A model generated the notes under the pieces. That model did not search any database, was not told the origin of the DNA, and saw only the letters and a program-made list of their open reading frames with translations. Position numbers and translations under genes: made by a program. Below, piece by piece: positions 21,595 to 31,531 of a stretch of DNA of 64,000 bases. Every line of letters begins with the position of its first letter. Within the stretch, counting starts at the first letter, position 1. Source of the DNA: Neelides folsomi (taxonomy: Eukaryota > Arthropoda > Collembola > Neelipleona > Neelidae); contig JAQGBZ010000148.1 of assembly GCA_034687125.1 (NCBI GenBank), forward strand, positions 1 through 64,000. The letters are read 5' to 3'.

Positions 21595-22219
21595 CTACTA
21601 ATCTAAAACTTCCTTTAAAATAAATAAAATAATCTTTTCGTCAAAGATATTTTAAGCCAAAATGGTAAGAACAAAAGATAAAAAACAAAGGCAAAGGCAA
21701 ATGAGTAAAAATAATTATTTGGTTACTAGGTAAGGTCTTAAATTGATATAAATATCTTTTGGATGATTTTGAATCCCTTAAACCCCTTAAATAATGAATA
21801 ATGTGCGTATACTTGTAGCGCAGTTGAGGTGTTGAGGAATTTAAGGCTTCGTGTAATGTACAATGAGTTGTAAGAAGTATATTTAATAATCAAATCATTA
21901 TTGCATTGTTTCTCTCTTTAATTATCGAACATTACAACATTATTATTTACATTAATTGTTAATTACATTTTTACAGATAATAATTTATATTTATACTATT
22001 GATTACAAAAATCTTATATTATTGTTTAACAATTAAGTTTTCACATACAAACTCATAATTTTTACGTGTACAATAATTGTGAGATTTATTATGGATATAA
22101 ATTAAATAATTTTAATTCTTATTTAATTCGAATAAGTTAAAGATACTTTAATTAAATTTAAGCTATAGCAATCATTAAAGATTCTATGGTAGATGGTAGC
22201 TTATATAATATAATGAACA
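21595..22219. other. AT-rich flank of the retrotransposon
   Basis: No coding or repeat structure recognised. Contains A/T-rich low-complexity sequence only. Confidence 0.4.
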
Positions 22220-22391
22220 TACACCAGACCCGACACGTCGACCCGACATACTCCAGACCCGACATACCCCAGACCTCACACATTAAAAATGTGTCATAGA
22301 TATCGACCCGACATTCCTTAGACTCAACAATTACACCCGACATGAACCAGGCCCGACAATTACGCCCGACACATTAAAAATGTATCATATA
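22220..22391 (+). repeat. Left CCGACA-motif array, inverted partner of 23616-23757
   Basis: An irregular array of CCAGACCCGACA-like words, ending in CGCCCGACACATTAAAAATGTATCATATA. The same words and the same end block occur inverted at 23616-23757. Confidence 0.65.
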
Positions 22392-22439
22392 AGTTTTCAC
22401 AGGTGTTTCCTTATGTGAATGTGTAACTGTTGTTTATAC

Positions 22440-22745
22440 CAACATAAAAATTGATCAAAATAACAAGGTTTTTCTCCCGTGTTTATTATAATGGGTTTGT
22501 ATATATTTGAGTTTTAGTGACATGAATATTCACACATTTTGCATTTGTATGATTTTTCTCCAGTGTATATTTTCTTGCATCTATCTATAATTCCCTTGCT
22601 CGGGGTTGAATATTCACACATTTTACATCTATTTGGTATTTCTCTAGTGTGCATACTCTGGAATATTTCTACCTCTCTACACTTCGCTTGTCAACCTTAA
22701 AATTTCATACATTTTGCATTTGAACGGTTTTTGTTTAGAACGTAT
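22440..22745 (-). pseudogene. Degenerate C2H2 zinc-finger array
   Basis: On the minus strand, linker and finger pieces such as TGEKSYKCKMCEYSCH, CKMCEYSTP and NTGEKP can be read with stops and frame breaks between them. The spacing fits three or four decayed Kruppel-type fingers. It lies just inside the left arm of the inverted CCGACA arrays and resembles the relic at 4818-5400. Confidence 0.55.
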
Positions 22746-23289
22746 ATTAATACGAATGCATTTATGCCATTATGCACTGGAGTACCTGAGTGAATGAATA
22801 CATAGTACATTAGTGCATAGGGTAGGAATTTCTATCAGTGCATATGAGTGCATAGTAAATTAGACCAAATTTATATTTAAATTCTTTTAATTTTTATAAA
22901 AAAATATAATTATCTTAAAACTATAAATGTCTTTATTAAAAAGATAATTAAAGAAATATTTTATATTTTTTAATAATTTCTTGGGACAGTTTATACATGA
23001 TTTAATACCTGTGCTATTGAGTATTTTATAAACAAAAGTATGTTATTATTGAATGTTTAATTGAAGGCGTTTGATAGTAGATATATAAATTTTATAAAAT
23101 AATAAAATTTTTCCGTACTTGAATTTTCATTATTTGGAAATATATTTCAAAATGCAGAAAGTAATTTAAATTTAATTAAATGAAGTCTCATTCTATGTGT
23201 ATATTGAAATAAGAAAAAATTTAAGTTGGCTGGTTGATTCGTAATTTTAAATTATTTTAATTTACTTTCTTTATACTATTATATCTTTA
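22746..23289. other. AT-rich interior of the inverted-array region
   Basis: Contains several copies of a short word gtgcata/tgcatag around 22770-22860, otherwise AT-rich with no coding signal. Confidence 0.35.
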
Positions 23290-23490
23290 TATCATCATCA
23301 AATTCGAAATTTCCAATATAGATTTTGTGTAAAAACACTTCTGAAGTATAGATGGACGTGTTGCACCATTTGTAAAAATAGGATATTTAACCGACTTTAA
23401 TTAACTTTAATTTTTCAAATACAATTTTTCCTCTCTAATCACCATCAGATTCGTAATCTCCAACATCGATTTGATAGGTAAATAGTCAAG
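23290..23490 (+). repeat. Diverged direct repeat, about 150-bp period
   Basis: ATCATCAAATTCGAAATTTCCAATATAGATT (from about 23293) recurs as a diverged copy at about 23443, suggesting two old tandem units. Confidence 0.45.
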
Positions 23491-23506
23491 AAATAGCCTT
23501 GGAGGG

Positions 23507-23518
23507 TGGCGCCCGAAC
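23507..23518 (+). other. Primer-binding-site-like sequence TGGCGCCCGAAC
   Basis: Matches the first 12 bases of the well-known tRNA-Lys primer binding site of LTR elements. No LTR pair was found around it, so it may be a relic or coincidence. Confidence 0.25.
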
Positions 23519-23615
23519 TTCGAATTAAAAAATAATTATTCCCTTCAATTGTGATATTTATTCCTAGCCGAAATGTAATAGGTATAATTTATGCTATGTA
23601 CTGATGACATCTACA

Positions 23616-23757
23616 TATATGATACATTTTTAATGTGTCAGGCGTAAGTATGTCTGGTCGGAAATTGTTGGGTCTGGTGTATGTTGGGTCGTCGGGAGTA
23701 GAGTATGTTTAATAGGTCTTTTAATATAAATGTCGGGTGTCGGGTCTGGTTTAGTCA
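23616..23757 (-). repeat. Right CCGACA-motif array, inverted
   Basis: Reverse-complement counterpart of 22220-22391, with GTCGGGTCTGG words and the shared block TATATGATACATTTTTAATGTGTCAGGCG at its inner edge. Confidence 0.65.
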
Positions 23758-24871
23758 CCCGGATTTTCTACTAAGCTCTTTCATTAATAAACTGATGTAA
23801 TTTATTTATTCATTTTGCACATTTGTTCTATTAACTTTAATTGGTTATAAATTATAAATATATCATTATTAAATGTAAGCTTTAAATATAAATTTTTTCC
23901 ATGTAATATGATTATTTTGTTAAATAAGCTATATGATACATGATCATCCAATATGAATTGCCTGTAAGGATTTGTTAAAGTAAAGAGATGATTCGTTACA
24001 ATGGGTGAGGGCGGCGTCATGTGACGTCATAGGTGAGTGTAAGAAGGGATTATAATATAAACAATTGCATGAGTTTTAATCCCTCCACTTCCTCAGATCG
24101 TGCATCGTATCTTATAGAGTTGTTGGATATTATATATTGAGTGACTGAAATAAAATTAAGAGAGCTTTTTACATCAAACACCCATCTCATTTATTTATTA
24201 TCACCAGTAATTAAGTTCCGAATAATTATCATTAAGAAGTGAAGTCATCATACTACTTGGCACCTAAACCCGAAGTACAAATCATTTTCTAATAATGCGG
24301 GATGATCTGACTTGGACTAAACAAACTAAAGTTTAAAAATCAAAGAGACAAGCAAATACACATTACATGCCATGCTTAATTCAAAATATTAAATTAATGT
24401 TAAATAATTAAAAAATAATGAAACACATTTTGAAAACTTTATTCAATTCTAGTGTAAGTTTTAATACATAATACATCTCAATCCAATAAATCATTAAAAT
24501 TAATTTTTTGTGCACCTTAAAAATTAACACTGGATAAATTAAAATATGTGTAATAAACATAATAGGTCACGCGAATATATCTAGTATATACAAACCTCGT
24601 TTAATTATTCATATAAATATTATACAAAAATACAAATTTAAAAAATCTTTATAATATAAGAAATCCATTATTTGTAAATTCGAATAAATTAATGACTACC
24701 AATAAGTTCTTTATTGTGTTTTTCTTTAATCTACGAAATGATGTATAGTTATGGTATATTGAATATACTAGTCTGAATGTATAAAATACCAATTATTTTC
24801 ATTTCAAATTATTGTATACAAACGTATTCGTTTAATTCTTAGATTCATATTGTGTTTTGAAGGCAAATTAA
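23758..24871. other. Intergenic, with promoter-like patch at 24010-24120
   Basis: Mostly AT-rich. Around 24015-24030 there is a CRE-like TGACGTCA, then a TATA-like ttataatataaa near 24050, and about 50 bases on a TCAGATCGTG start-like sequence. Farther on, TGGCACCTAAACCCG at 24258 looks like a retroelement primer binding site. Together they could be a solo LTR relic. No gene recognised. Confidence 0.3.
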
Positions 24872-27218
24872 TTAAGCACAGTCCAGAAAAATAATACTAG
24901 GTTGGCACTCTCTCGGATCGCACTCCATCAACCCCTTCGCTCCACACCTGCAAACAAAAGTTTAAGGTCTGGGATTTAATTATTTCCCACCAATCTGTAC
25001 CTGCACTCGAGACATGGCCCAAACGTGGAGGTGATGACTTGTCCAGTCTCGTAATATTCTCCTTGGATCTCGCAACTCGGCCCGCTTGCAATGTTGCCAT
25101 CAATGGGGACCACAAAAATTTCATTTCCCCCTTCTACCGAATTCAAAATTTGATTATGATAGTATGAAGGGGGAAATAGTGGAGGCTATGCGGTACTATT
25201 CCAACTACCCACGGGACATTCATAGCGGGGGCAACAAAAACCGGGAATCGACTCTTCGTAGCACCCAGGTATCGGAGGGGTGCAAATTTGATGAAGACAT
25301 ATGATGTCCCCTCGAAAGCAGAAACAAAAGTCACATGGGTCTTCTCGTGAAATATGTTGGTCCGACATGTACACTTTCCCATCAAACAAACAAGCCCCGC
25401 TAGATATTGTAGGAGCATGGGATCGTTGAAGTTCTACGGACGAGTCCTGGCCGCTGTACACAGGCTCTTTGGGAGATTCGTCCACAATCGGAGTAGATGA
25501 GGAAACGATCGGAGGATTAACAATTTCCGGAGAAATAATTTCATTTTCAATTACTGGTGGAAGCTTCTCATCATGAGCGAGAGATTCGACATGGTTTGAA
25601 CTATCATGACCTTCTTCAACCTTTTCCACATAAACTGTCGTCTCTTCGAAAGGAGCTGCCGGAGAAGCGACGATTTCTGGCCTAACTGGGTGACCGGTTG
25701 TGACTTCTTGTTCAATTGAGTGACTTGTTGGAACTTCGGGTTCAATTGAGGGACTTGGGGCTGGAACGTTTGGTTGAACAGCATGACTTGCGACTGGATC
25801 TTCCAGTTCAATTGAGGGACTTGATGGTGGAAATTCTTGTTCAACTGAAGGGCTTGTGGTTACAATTTCAAGTTCGATTGAGTGACCTGCTGCTTGCTCC
25901 TCCGGAGCAAAGACAGGGGCTTTGGTGATAATGAGTTCATTGTCGCCGCAGGAAAAGCAGTCAATTTCATCTGACACGTCTCCGCAATTATTTTCATCTG
26001 ACGCGTCTCCGCAATCATTTTCGTTGTCGCAATGGTAGAGAAGAGGAATTTGATTTTTGTTATTGCATAATAATTCTTCGTTTCCGCACGTTACTGTGGA
26101 ATCTCCGCTTTCCTCGTTTCTTCGCAAAATCTCCATATCTCTAAAATTTTATTATTTTTTTCAAAATTGATAAAAATTTATTTATATTTTAAAATTATGG
26201 ACCTCATAGGATAATGTTTAATCCATGAATAAAAATATGAAACGGATGTGAAGTAACTTTCAACTTCAGCGCCTTGCCCGCAGGAGTCTGGACTAAATGC
26301 TGAAATACCGCATAACGAATTGTGACCGAGATTGTCTAAATGTAAAAAAATATATAATTAAATTAATTATTTATTGTTTAGTCAATATATTAAAAATTAG
26401 TTTTATATTATCTTATTATTATAACATTTAAAATAGTTACTTTTGCAAATCAAAGGTCCGCCGGAGTCACCCGAACAAATTGATTTTGAGGATTTTGTGC
26501 TACAAATAATGCTATTATACATGTTGAAAAACGCATTTCCGGGAATGAGGCTAAGAAAGGAATTACACATTTTTCTGTTCATTAATTCAATATGAGCTTT
26601 TTTCAATAACGGCGACCTTTTATCACTTCCAACTTCACCCCAACCAACAATTGTTCCAAACGTTCCTTAATAAAATAATATTAAACAATTAACAAAGTAA
26701 TATAAAGTAATTTTAACTTTAAATTAATATTTACATTTAATTAATTATAATTTTTTAATAATATTTAAAAAAAATAATAGTTTACCTAAAGACGCATTCA
26801 ATGCATTTGTTAAAGGATTTATGCAATTTACTTTCTGATTAAATTTTAGCGGTTTTTTCAACACAATGACTGCAATGTCAAACGGTGGATTCATTTTGTT
26901 CCCTTGTTTGTAATTTGGATGAATGTGAATTTTGGAAATTTTTCTTTTCTGCTCCACTGTTTTGTCAACGATCTTTAAATTGTGTTGTCCCGCCACGACG
27001 AGGTAATTTGAATAATCCCCGTCCGTTCTTTCCACACAATGGGCGGCCGTGATGACGAGCATTGTTGAAATTATTGTACCGCCGCAGATGTGAATGTTTC
27101 TCTCAAACTTACGGATGTTTGCCATGAAGGGAAACTCATGCGGAAGGGAATTCATACCACTGCTGATTTGAACTGACAAATTGAAATCATTATGTTGGGA
27201 ATTATTTGGGATGGCCAT
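24872..27218 (-). CDS. Secreted serine protease with LDLa and VWC domains
   Basis: Minus-strand exons in phase: 27218-26786, 26665-26441, 26335-26203, 26140-25213, 25185-25001, 24947-24872; about 659 residues. An S1 protease comes first, with His60 (TAAHC), Asp114 (FDIAVIVL) and Ser212 (CSGDSGGPL). The specificity position six before the serine is Ser, so chymotrypsin-like rather than trypsin-like cleavage is expected. Next come an LDLa module (CDNENDCGDASDENNC) followed by a partial second one, a Pro/Glu linker of about six 13-residue repeats, and two VWC-type cysteine modules. The ATG at 27216 encodes no signal peptide and the IVGG start is altered (ISSG), so an upstream exon is likely. An in-frame TAG at 25186-25188 must be removed by a 27-nt intron (25186-25212) or read through; otherwise the product ends there. 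Confidence 0.82.
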
Positions 27219-27350
27219 TTTAATAAAAAAAAATCTAATTTTTTTATTTTAATTATTTTAATTTTAATAATTTTTTTATTTTAATTATTTTAATTTTAAT
27301 AATTTTTTATTTTAATTTTAATAATTTTTTTAATTATTCTTTTATATAAA
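27219..27350. repeat. A/T low-complexity tandem repeat
   Basis: About three units of an attttaattattttaattttaata-type sequence immediately upstream of the protease exon. Confidence 0.7.
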
Positions 27351-28240
27351 AAATAATTTTTTATTAACTCTAATATATTGTCAAATATATTTTTAGGATA
27401 AAATTCTTTTTTGTTCTAAAACAAAAAACACAACTTCCGAAGATTGTTAATTTTATTCAGACGAATTACCCAAAAGAATTTAAACGTGGAGTTAAGAAAT
27501 ATCTCATCTCGTTTGGGATTGAAATTCCTTAGGAGAAGCCAAGCACAAATAACGAAGAGACTCAAGTAGTGGCCGTACCAGAACAAAACGAAACTAAAGT
27601 AGAAGTAGAAGATACATATAGCTAAACACGTTATCAGCATTTTTAGAATTTACCTCATTGGGTTTAAAAAAAATCTTGTCCTAACAAGTTGTGGAAGTCA
27701 GGTCATTCAGGATTCTCTCAAATCATTTATTATGTAAATGCTTTTGTAATGTATTCTACGTAAAACCATTCATCAATAGTACAATCATACTTTATCCTCA
27801 TTTTACACTACAAAAGTTAAATGTATACATTCTACCATTTTATGCATTTTCGTTAATTTTATTTCCCATTTTAAAATGTTCTTACTGCCGATATATTAAT
27901 ATTTTATCTCTCTCGATTCCACAAAAAATTGATTTCCCAAATCCCTGAGAATTCCAAACCTCCTAGACATTTTCATTTCATTTATTATATTTATAATATT
28001 TGGGTTTTTTGGAAATATTTTTTTTATTTATTTTCCAAAAGTCATTTTCATAAATTCTGCAGATCTGAGGAAAATTTTGGTAATTATTCAAAAATTCATG
28101 TAAAAGAAAATTTCAAAAAGCGAACAACTTAAATGGAAATCAGTAAAACGCTTTAAAATTACCAAAGGGCAGTTTGAGGAGTATAAACAAAATACTCTTT
28201 TATTAATGTATGCGATAAAATTTGAAAATCTTTCATTGGC
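27351..28240. other. AT-rich intergenic stretch with a possible signal-peptide exon
   Basis: On the minus strand at 27638 an ATG opens MLITCLAICIFYFYFSF, followed by a possible GTACGG donor. It could be the missing signal-peptide exon of the protease gene, but the phase to the known acceptor would create a stop, so it is unproven. The rest holds nothing recognised. Confidence 0.25.
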
Positions 28241-28590
28241 ACTTATAACTTTTAAATAATTTAATTTAATTTAGATGATTAACAAATCATAAAAATGAAT
28301 GTAAATAGTCAAATTTATTCATTGTTTAATCAAAAGATTATTCACTCGATATTTCAGTGATATGTAATATATTTTTAATGCATGAAATATAATTTATATT
28401 TACAACTTATAAATTATCAGTACTTATAACTTTTAAATGATTTTATTATATTATTAAGATGATTCGAAACTTTTAAATGTAAAAATGAATTTATTCTGAG
28501 TTTAATCAAAAATTATTCACTAGATATTTCAGTGATGAACAATATTCTACTTATATGTTATAAAATATAAAGAGTACTATAAATTACATA
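28241..28590 (+). repeat. Two-copy tandem duplication, about 180-bp unit
   Basis: ACTTATAACTTTTAAA at 28241 and 28422, and ATATTTCAGTGAT at about 28350 and 28524, show two diverged tandem units. Confidence 0.65.
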
Positions 28591-29491
28591 ACTTACAATA
28601 CTTACAAATGAATTGATATAGAGCATATCTAACCTGATAAATAAAATGTCATCAAGATATAAATCGTCATATTCTTAAAAGGAATAATTTATGGGCAAGC
28701 ATTTACTTACTGGGCACTCAATGCTTAAGCTATGTCTTATACATTGAGTTTGTTAGGTTAGGTTAGGTGGCGTAACTAGCAACTACTAAAATACATTGCT
28801 ACATTATGGAGATGCCCAATAAATAAATATTAGCCAATATTATTGTTAATTTATATATACAATCTAAGTTCATTTTTTATTGAAGTTTAGCTTAATCACG
28901 TTAATAATTATTTTATTGATTTATTAAATGTCAAAACAAATGTTCAAGTAATCGGTTTGTTCATTGCAATTTCAATGATAGGCTAATTGTAATATAGCTA
29001 AAATATGGTCAAAAATATTTGTTTTGGAGAATCAATTGTCTGTTTAATTATTTTATTACTTCTACCCTCGACAATTTTAATAATTATCTCCTCTTCTAGT
29101 ATTACTTAATGCTTTTATTAACTTTATAAAAGTAAGGATACAAATACCGATTATTATTTATTATTTACAATTGAAAGATGTTTTATTTACACATTTAAAT
29201 TGCAAAAAATTGGATATACAAATTATGCATTCATTGCTAAAATAATTTTTCAATTAGTGTATATAAAATATCAATTTTTAATATTCAATACAAGTTTCTG
29301 AATCAATAATAGTAATTTGCCATTTGTTTCATAATGTTATTAAAAAAATTAAATTTTTAATTAACATTTCACAATATTAAATTTATAAATACTTTTGGCA
29401 ATAGCATTTCATGTTTTCAAGTTATGCTTACCTTATGTATGTTATGCTTTCTAAAAGGCCTAAACATCATTTTTGATTTTTAATGGGTTTA
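28591..29491. other. AT-rich intergenic stretch
   Basis: Contains a short TTAGGTTAGGTTAGG run near 28758. Otherwise AT-rich, with no coding signal. Confidence 0.4.
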
Positions 29492-30226
29492 CTAAAAGGA
29501 CTCGTTTTTAACCAAATCACTTATTTGATTCAATTTGGAAAATTGATATGGAAGATCATATTGCTCGTTGGAATAATAAATAAAGTTTTGTATTTTGAAT
29601 AAATATTTTGAAATTTTGTTCTGGTCAAAGTTTTTCGCCAAATGAATAATATTTTGATAAAAACATTTGTCAACATTCGAGTAAAAATCATTAAAACAAC
29701 ACCCGCGGCTTTCGCAATGTGATATTGAAATTCCTTTCCATCCGCAAGTTGATCGATCAAAAGGATCTCCAAAATAACAATTTTTATTTTTGCTTCTCAT
29801 ATAACTTGACGAATTGGAAATTTCCAATGAGCCAAATTGTTCAAAGCAATTTTGCACATTTGTAAATGTATTATCATAACAACAATTTTGTTTTTCGCAT
29901 TCGCTCCTTTTAATCCCCGTTTCACCGCATTTGATTCGGCTCGTTAGAGGATTCTCAAAATTACAATTCGGGTCTTTGGTTCGAACTGGATAACTTTTAG
30001 AGCTTCTGTTAACATAATAATATTCATAATTTTTGTAGAAACAATTAGGGTCGTATGCTTGGTCAAAACAGCAACCGCGAGATAGGCATTCAATTGAATT
30101 AATAAATTTCCATCCACAATTTACTCGGCTTGTGTTGGAATTCTCCCAATAACAAATATTTGTTACCGCGCTTTCTCTCGAAGTCAAAAACATTAACAAA
30201 ACAAAGTATTTTACAAAGATTTTCAT
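29492..30226 (-). CDS. Secreted protein with three trefoil (P-type) domains
   Basis: A single-exon frame of 244 residues. The ATG at 30224-30226 opens a signal peptide (KIFVKYFVLLMFLTS). Three trefoil domains follow at about residues 24-65, 85-130 and 147-190. Each has the family's six-cysteine pattern with the paired cysteines (SRGCCFDQAYDPNCF, KQNCCYDNTFTNVQNCF, SRGCCFNDFYSNVDKCF) and a Cys-Gly start (NCGWK, KCGETG, TCGWKG). Trefoil proteins are compact, protease-resistant secreted proteins, often associated with mucus. The tail after residue 195 is Asn/Lys/Phe-rich with no domain. It lies downstream of the repeat-containing intergenic region and on the same strand as the modular protease. 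Confidence 0.8.
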   Translation of the reverse strand: MKIFVKYFVLLMFLTSRESAVTNICYWENSNTSRVNCGWKFINSIECLSRGCCFDQAYDPNCFYKNYEYYYVNRSSKSYPVRTKDPNCNFENPLTSRIKCGETGIKRSECEKQNCCYDNTFTNVQNCFEQFGSLEISNSSSYMRSKNKNCYFGDPFDRSTCGWKGISISHCESRGCCFNDFYSNVDKCFYQNIIHLAKNFDQNKISKYLFKIQNFIYYSNEQYDLPYQFSKLNQISDLVKNESF

Positions 30227-30869
30227 TCTAAGGTAAATTTTAAACCAAATTATTAATTCAATTTTAAAGTTTCTATATTACTAATTGTAAACAAATTCAA
30301 CAAAACTTATGAAAATTACTAACATAAATGATAATTTGTGACTTCAATAAAAGATAATGTTTTGTAAGAAGGAATACTGACAGCTGACAGTGCAATTTAT
30401 CGTAAAAGAGTAAAAACCGGATTGGATTATTTAATATGTTTTAACTAATGTTATAGTTATTATAGGGCGATGAATCATCACCCATGATATTCGTAGTTAA
30501 AATTTTGGTTTAATTATGTCGCATTTGAGGAAAGTGAATTTTATTTTTATACATTTGTGAAATTAACCACAAAACTACCATAAACTATTTTATTCTTTTA
30601 TATATCAATTGTGTTTAATCTTAAAATTATTATAATTAATTAAATACTTAAATAGAGGAAAATCTAGTTAAAGATTTTATCTACGATTTAACATTCTAAC
30701 AATTTTATAATGATCTGAATCATTAAAAACATCAAATAAAGCCACAATACTGACAGTAAATATTCACAATCATTATATTGTATATTTGGATGGTTTTCCG
30801 TATGCCTATAAAAACACGTTTATTCATACCAATTAAAAACTTTTCACAGACTTTAGTTAAGAAAGTCTG
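30227..30869. other. Upstream region of the trefoil gene
   Basis: AT-rich. Presumably contains the trefoil gene promoter; no motif recognised. Confidence 0.4.
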
Positions 30870-30957
30870 GGAGAAGTGGGTTTGGTAGTGTAATGGACAA
30901 TGGGTAACACTCCAGACCGGCAATCTAGGGACTGTGGGTTCGAATCCCACCCGCTCC
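30870..30957 (+). tRNA. tRNA-like sequence (pseudogene or SINE head)
   Basis: A box-A-like TGGTAGTGTAATGG and a perfect box B GGTTCGAATCC are present. The T arm is complete (GTGGG/CCCAC), and the acceptor arms GGAGAAG and CCGCTCC pair at five of seven positions. The anticodon stem is imperfect (CCAGA with TCTAG) and the D arm too long, so a functional tRNA is unlikely. The best explanation is a tRNA-derived SINE or tRNA pseudogene. The isotype was not determined. Confidence 0.5.
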
Positions 30958-31531
30958 TACTTTTTTAAGACTCTCAGTGGTTATTAACCCACAATATTAT
31001 ACTAAATATTATTGAGAATGATTTAAATTTAAGTATAAATACATGTTTATTAAAGAGTTAAAGACTTACTTTATTCTGACTAAGAAAATTCATACCTTGG
31101 CATATTTTAACTGACCATTTAAACAAAGAATTCAAAATGTCATTTTCAGTAACAGCAACACTAAAATTTTAATATATGTAGTATAGATTATAATATATTA
31201 AATATATTATACTAGATAAAGAATAGCTATGTAGATTGATAATGATTCACTTTGCAAAAACTATAAATTCAACTTATTTATTTAATAATAAACTTTAAAA
31301 GGAATATTCGATGAGTTCAAAATTTTAATTATCATTAAATCTTAATCTTAATAAGTAAACTGCAATAAATGAAAATAGAAACATCATTGACAACTTTTAT
31401 TCAGATTTTAACTTGTTATAAATATCAATTACAATTAGCTACAACTAACAATTTTTAAAACATTCGAGTTCACAAAGATTAAAATGAATATTAAAATTAT
31501 TGTTAAAATAAAGCTAATTAAATAATTAAAA
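30958..31531. other. AT-rich intergenic stretch
   Basis: Between the tRNA-like sequence and the TBCE stop codon. No feature recognised. Confidence 0.4.

Noticed and set aside
27416-27640. Signal-peptide exon of the protease gene
   Set aside because: Splicing its best donor to the acceptor before 27218 would give a TGA stop. Left as an unproven possibility.
30732-30950. Minus-strand frame starting MGFEPTVPRLPVWSVTH
   Set aside because: It is the antisense translation of the tRNA-like sequence.
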